From Puniceicoccus vermicola (lineage in GTDB: Bacteria > Verrucomicrobiota > Verrucomicrobiia > Opitutales > Puniceicoccaceae), in the NCBI RefSeq assembly GCF_014230055.1, contig NZ_JACHVA010000081.1, positions 7,501-71,500 on the forward strand: a DNA stretch of 64,000 bases, written 5' to 3'. The notes under the pieces were generated by a model. That model was given only the letters and a program-made list of their open reading frames with translations, was not told where the DNA came from and ran no database searches. Below, one piece after another: positions 62,629 through 64,000 of this stretch. Numbering within the stretch: position 1 is the first letter of the stretch; the number at the start of each line of letters is the position of its first letter. Position numbers and translations under genes: made by a program.

Positions 62629-64000
62629 TTACAGCGAAAGTCGCCAGATGTTCCAAGCTAGCCCGCGGTTCGAGCGAAAATAGATCGCATCCCCATCAGG
62701 AGAGAATACCGGCTGATCGTCACGGGACGAGTTCGTGGTCAGTTGCCTCACATTCGAACCGTCCGCATTCATAATCCAGATATCCAGACGGGTCGGCTCT
62801 TTCTCTAGATTGGCACCCCGGTCAGACGCAAAGACGATCTCGCCGCCATCTGGAGACCAGGATGGATACATATCATTGGAGGCTCCGGTAGATGCGAGCT
62901 CGGTAACTTCGGAGCCGTCAGTCCTCATTTTCCAAATTTTATTCGACTCCGTAGAGGTGTTGTAACGAGTAAATAGCAGCGATTTCCCATCGGGCGAGAC
63001 CCGCGGACGAAATCCCGTGCGAAGCTGTGAGGGAGGGCCGTTCGGAAGAGGCTGGGACCATATCTGTGGTTCTTTCAGCCCACGCAGGTAAGAAGAGTAA
63101 AAGATTCGCTCACCGGATGGTTCGACATCAGGGAAATTATCGCGCCCTGATTGAGAAGTCATGAGAGTCGATCCTCCTCGTCCCGTCGAAGCGATCCGAA
63201 AAATCGAAGATCCGCCCGCACGGTTCGATGCAAAAAATAGAAAATCACCCTCGGGAGAATAAGTGGGCTGAAGATCGAAATACCCCGTCTCAGTCCTCCT
63301 GACCAACCCCCCAGTTCCATCCACCCCTGCACTCCAAATCGAGCTGGACGCACTGGGATTCTCGAAGGGATTCGAAATATCGATCAAGGAAAGGGCAATA
63401 CCATCCCCTCCCGGAAACAACGAAAAGGAATCGATGACACGATACCCCATTATCTCCGTAACTCGAACCAGAGCATCAGCATTCCCGCCACTTTCGACAA
63501 TGGTCGGGCTCGAATACACCCGAGAAATAGTCAACCTCCCGTCCGACAAATTTCTGGAGAGAACCGCAAAGAGGTTTCCCGGACTCACTGGCACGAGCTC
63601 AACATTCAGCTCTGGGGAATTGGCAGGCCCCACGACAATCTCCTCATCCATGTAGCCTTTCATCTTGAGAACCAAGGGCAATTCTCCTTCGAGGTGAAAG
63701 AAGTCATAGGGAGTAGTTCCCATAACTCGCCCGTCCTCACTAAAAACAAGCGCGCCCTCCGGATCTGTATTCAGTGCCAGCGGCATTTGCCGGACCAGTT
63801 CGACTCTTACTTCAGGAGCCGAAGAAGCATCCACAGTGAGGCTTTCATTCAAATATCCCTCAGCCAATAAATCGAGGGTCTTCGAGAACATAGAAGAGAC
63901 TTCGACATTCACGGGGGTAGTCCCGATATCCTTCCCTGAGGATGTAACCTTCGCTCCCACCGGATTCGATTCAACCAAAACAGGGACAGACTTACATCCG
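62629..64000 (-). CDS. PEGA-domain/TolB-like beta-propeller lipoprotein, 5' end outside window
   Basis: The open frame continues to the window edge; residues just before the first annotated start-like codon read GCKSVPVLVESNP, so a lipobox Cys is visible and the protein is a probable lipoprotein with its signal peptide cut off by the window. Three PEGA-type repeats (VESNPVGAKVTSSGKDIGTT, about the first 120 residues; LNTDPEGALVFSEDGRVMGT) precede a PD40/WD40-like propeller with TYSPEGDFLFFASNRAGG, FRPRVSPDGKSLLFTRYN, PSWSPDGGEIVFASDRG and PVFSPDGDAIYFRSN. The propeller resembles TolB. Such proteins usually act at the outer membrane or periplasm. About 456 residues are visible. Confidence 0.85.
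   Translation of the reverse strand, partial: GCKSVPVLVESNPVGAKVTSSGKDIGTTPVNVEVSSMFSKTLDLLAEGYLNESLTVDASSAPEVRVELVRQMPLALNTDPEGALVFSEDGRVMGTTPYDFFHLEGELPLVLKMKGYMDEEIVVGPANSPELNVELVPVSPGNLFAVLSRNLSDGRLTISRVYSSPTIVESGGNADALVRVTEIMGYRVIDSFSLFPGGDGIALSLIDISNPFENPSASSSIWSAGVDGTGGLVRRTETGYFDLQPTYSPEGDFLFFASNRAGGSSIFRIASTGRGGSTLMTSQSGRDNFPDVEPSGERIFYSSYLRGLKEPQIWSQPLPNGPPSQLRTGFRPRVSPDGKSLLFTRYNTSTESNKIWKMRTDGSEVTELASTGASNDMYPSWSPDGGEIVFASDRGANLEKEPTRLDIWIMNADGSNVRQLTTNSSRDDQPVFSPDGDAIYFRSNRGLAWNIWRLSL

Overview
The window reads as a chromosomal segment from a Gram-negative (diderm) bacterium. Envelope genes dominate: LpxI, KdsA, an LptF/LptG-type permease, an MlaE-MlaF-MlaD phospholipid transporter, a porin, a muramidase and several lipoproteins. 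The mix of a CcoN-CcoO fused cbb3 oxidase, a DUF1343/NamZ protein, a MoxR-DUF58-transglutaminase cluster, a TGS-less threonyl-tRNA synthetase and a betaine transporter cotranscribed with a porin suggests Verrucomicrobiota, perhaps class Opitutia. That placement is an inference from gene families; no rRNA gene is present to test it. There is no CRISPR array and no prophage. One tRNA-Phe gene, one RAYT-type transposase gene and one short MITE-like inverted-repeat element are present.

Layout. 0-3.5 kb: 3' end of lpxI, a SOUL-family protein, a small membrane protein and the Mg2+ channel MgtE. 3.8-8.0 kb: a BlaI/BlaR1-like sensor pair with perfect dyad operators, a very large non-penicillin-binding ectodomain on the BlaR1-like protein, and a 52-residue lipoprotein behind a ten-base homopolymer. 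8.3-11.6 kb: minimal zincin, inositol-phosphatase family enzyme, thrS. 11.65-15.7 kb: MITE-like element abutting a hybrid histidine kinase. 15.8-18.1 kb: ABC ATPase, permease and fluoride channel. 18.3-24 kb: PfkB kinase, then MoxR/DUF58/TgpA-like genes. 24-26.4 kb: P1B-4 metal ATPase. 26.4-31.6 kb: porin plus ABC betaine transporter operon closed by a strong terminator.

32.1-36.0 kb: a tightly overlapping three-gene operon ending in an 871-residue protein that fuses an alpha/beta hydrolase, a DedA-type membrane domain and an ATP-grasp domain. This is the strongest candidate here for an undescribed activity. 36.1-40.2 kb: HD-GYP response regulator, tRNA-Phe, NamZ-like muramidase, LptF/G permease. 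40.4-46.2 kb: cbb3 oxidase cluster with a CcoNO fusion, CcoQ, one-heme CcoP, CcoG, two previously hidden tiny membrane proteins, and a TauE/SafE-like protein. 46.2-49.4 kb: polar amino-acid ABC transporter and kdsA. 49.5-50.5 kb: RAYT transposase. 50.6-54.7 kb: mlaEFD preceded on the same strand by an aromatic-repeat (WPF) exported protein. 55-58.2 kb: argF and ppk. 58.2-60.9 kb: a five-gene hisI-scpA-orf80-orf283-trxA operon whose terminator lies inside the convergent ppk gene. 61-64 kb: a CBM9-like protein, a CvfB-like S1 protein and a PEGA/TolB-like lipoprotein cut by the window edge.

Together the genes describe a respiring, envelope-rich cell equipped for microaerobic respiration (cbb3), osmotic adjustment (betaine uptake), outer-membrane lipid maintenance (Mla, Lpt) and cell-wall turnover. 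Functional calls come from reading motifs by eye; no database search was run.
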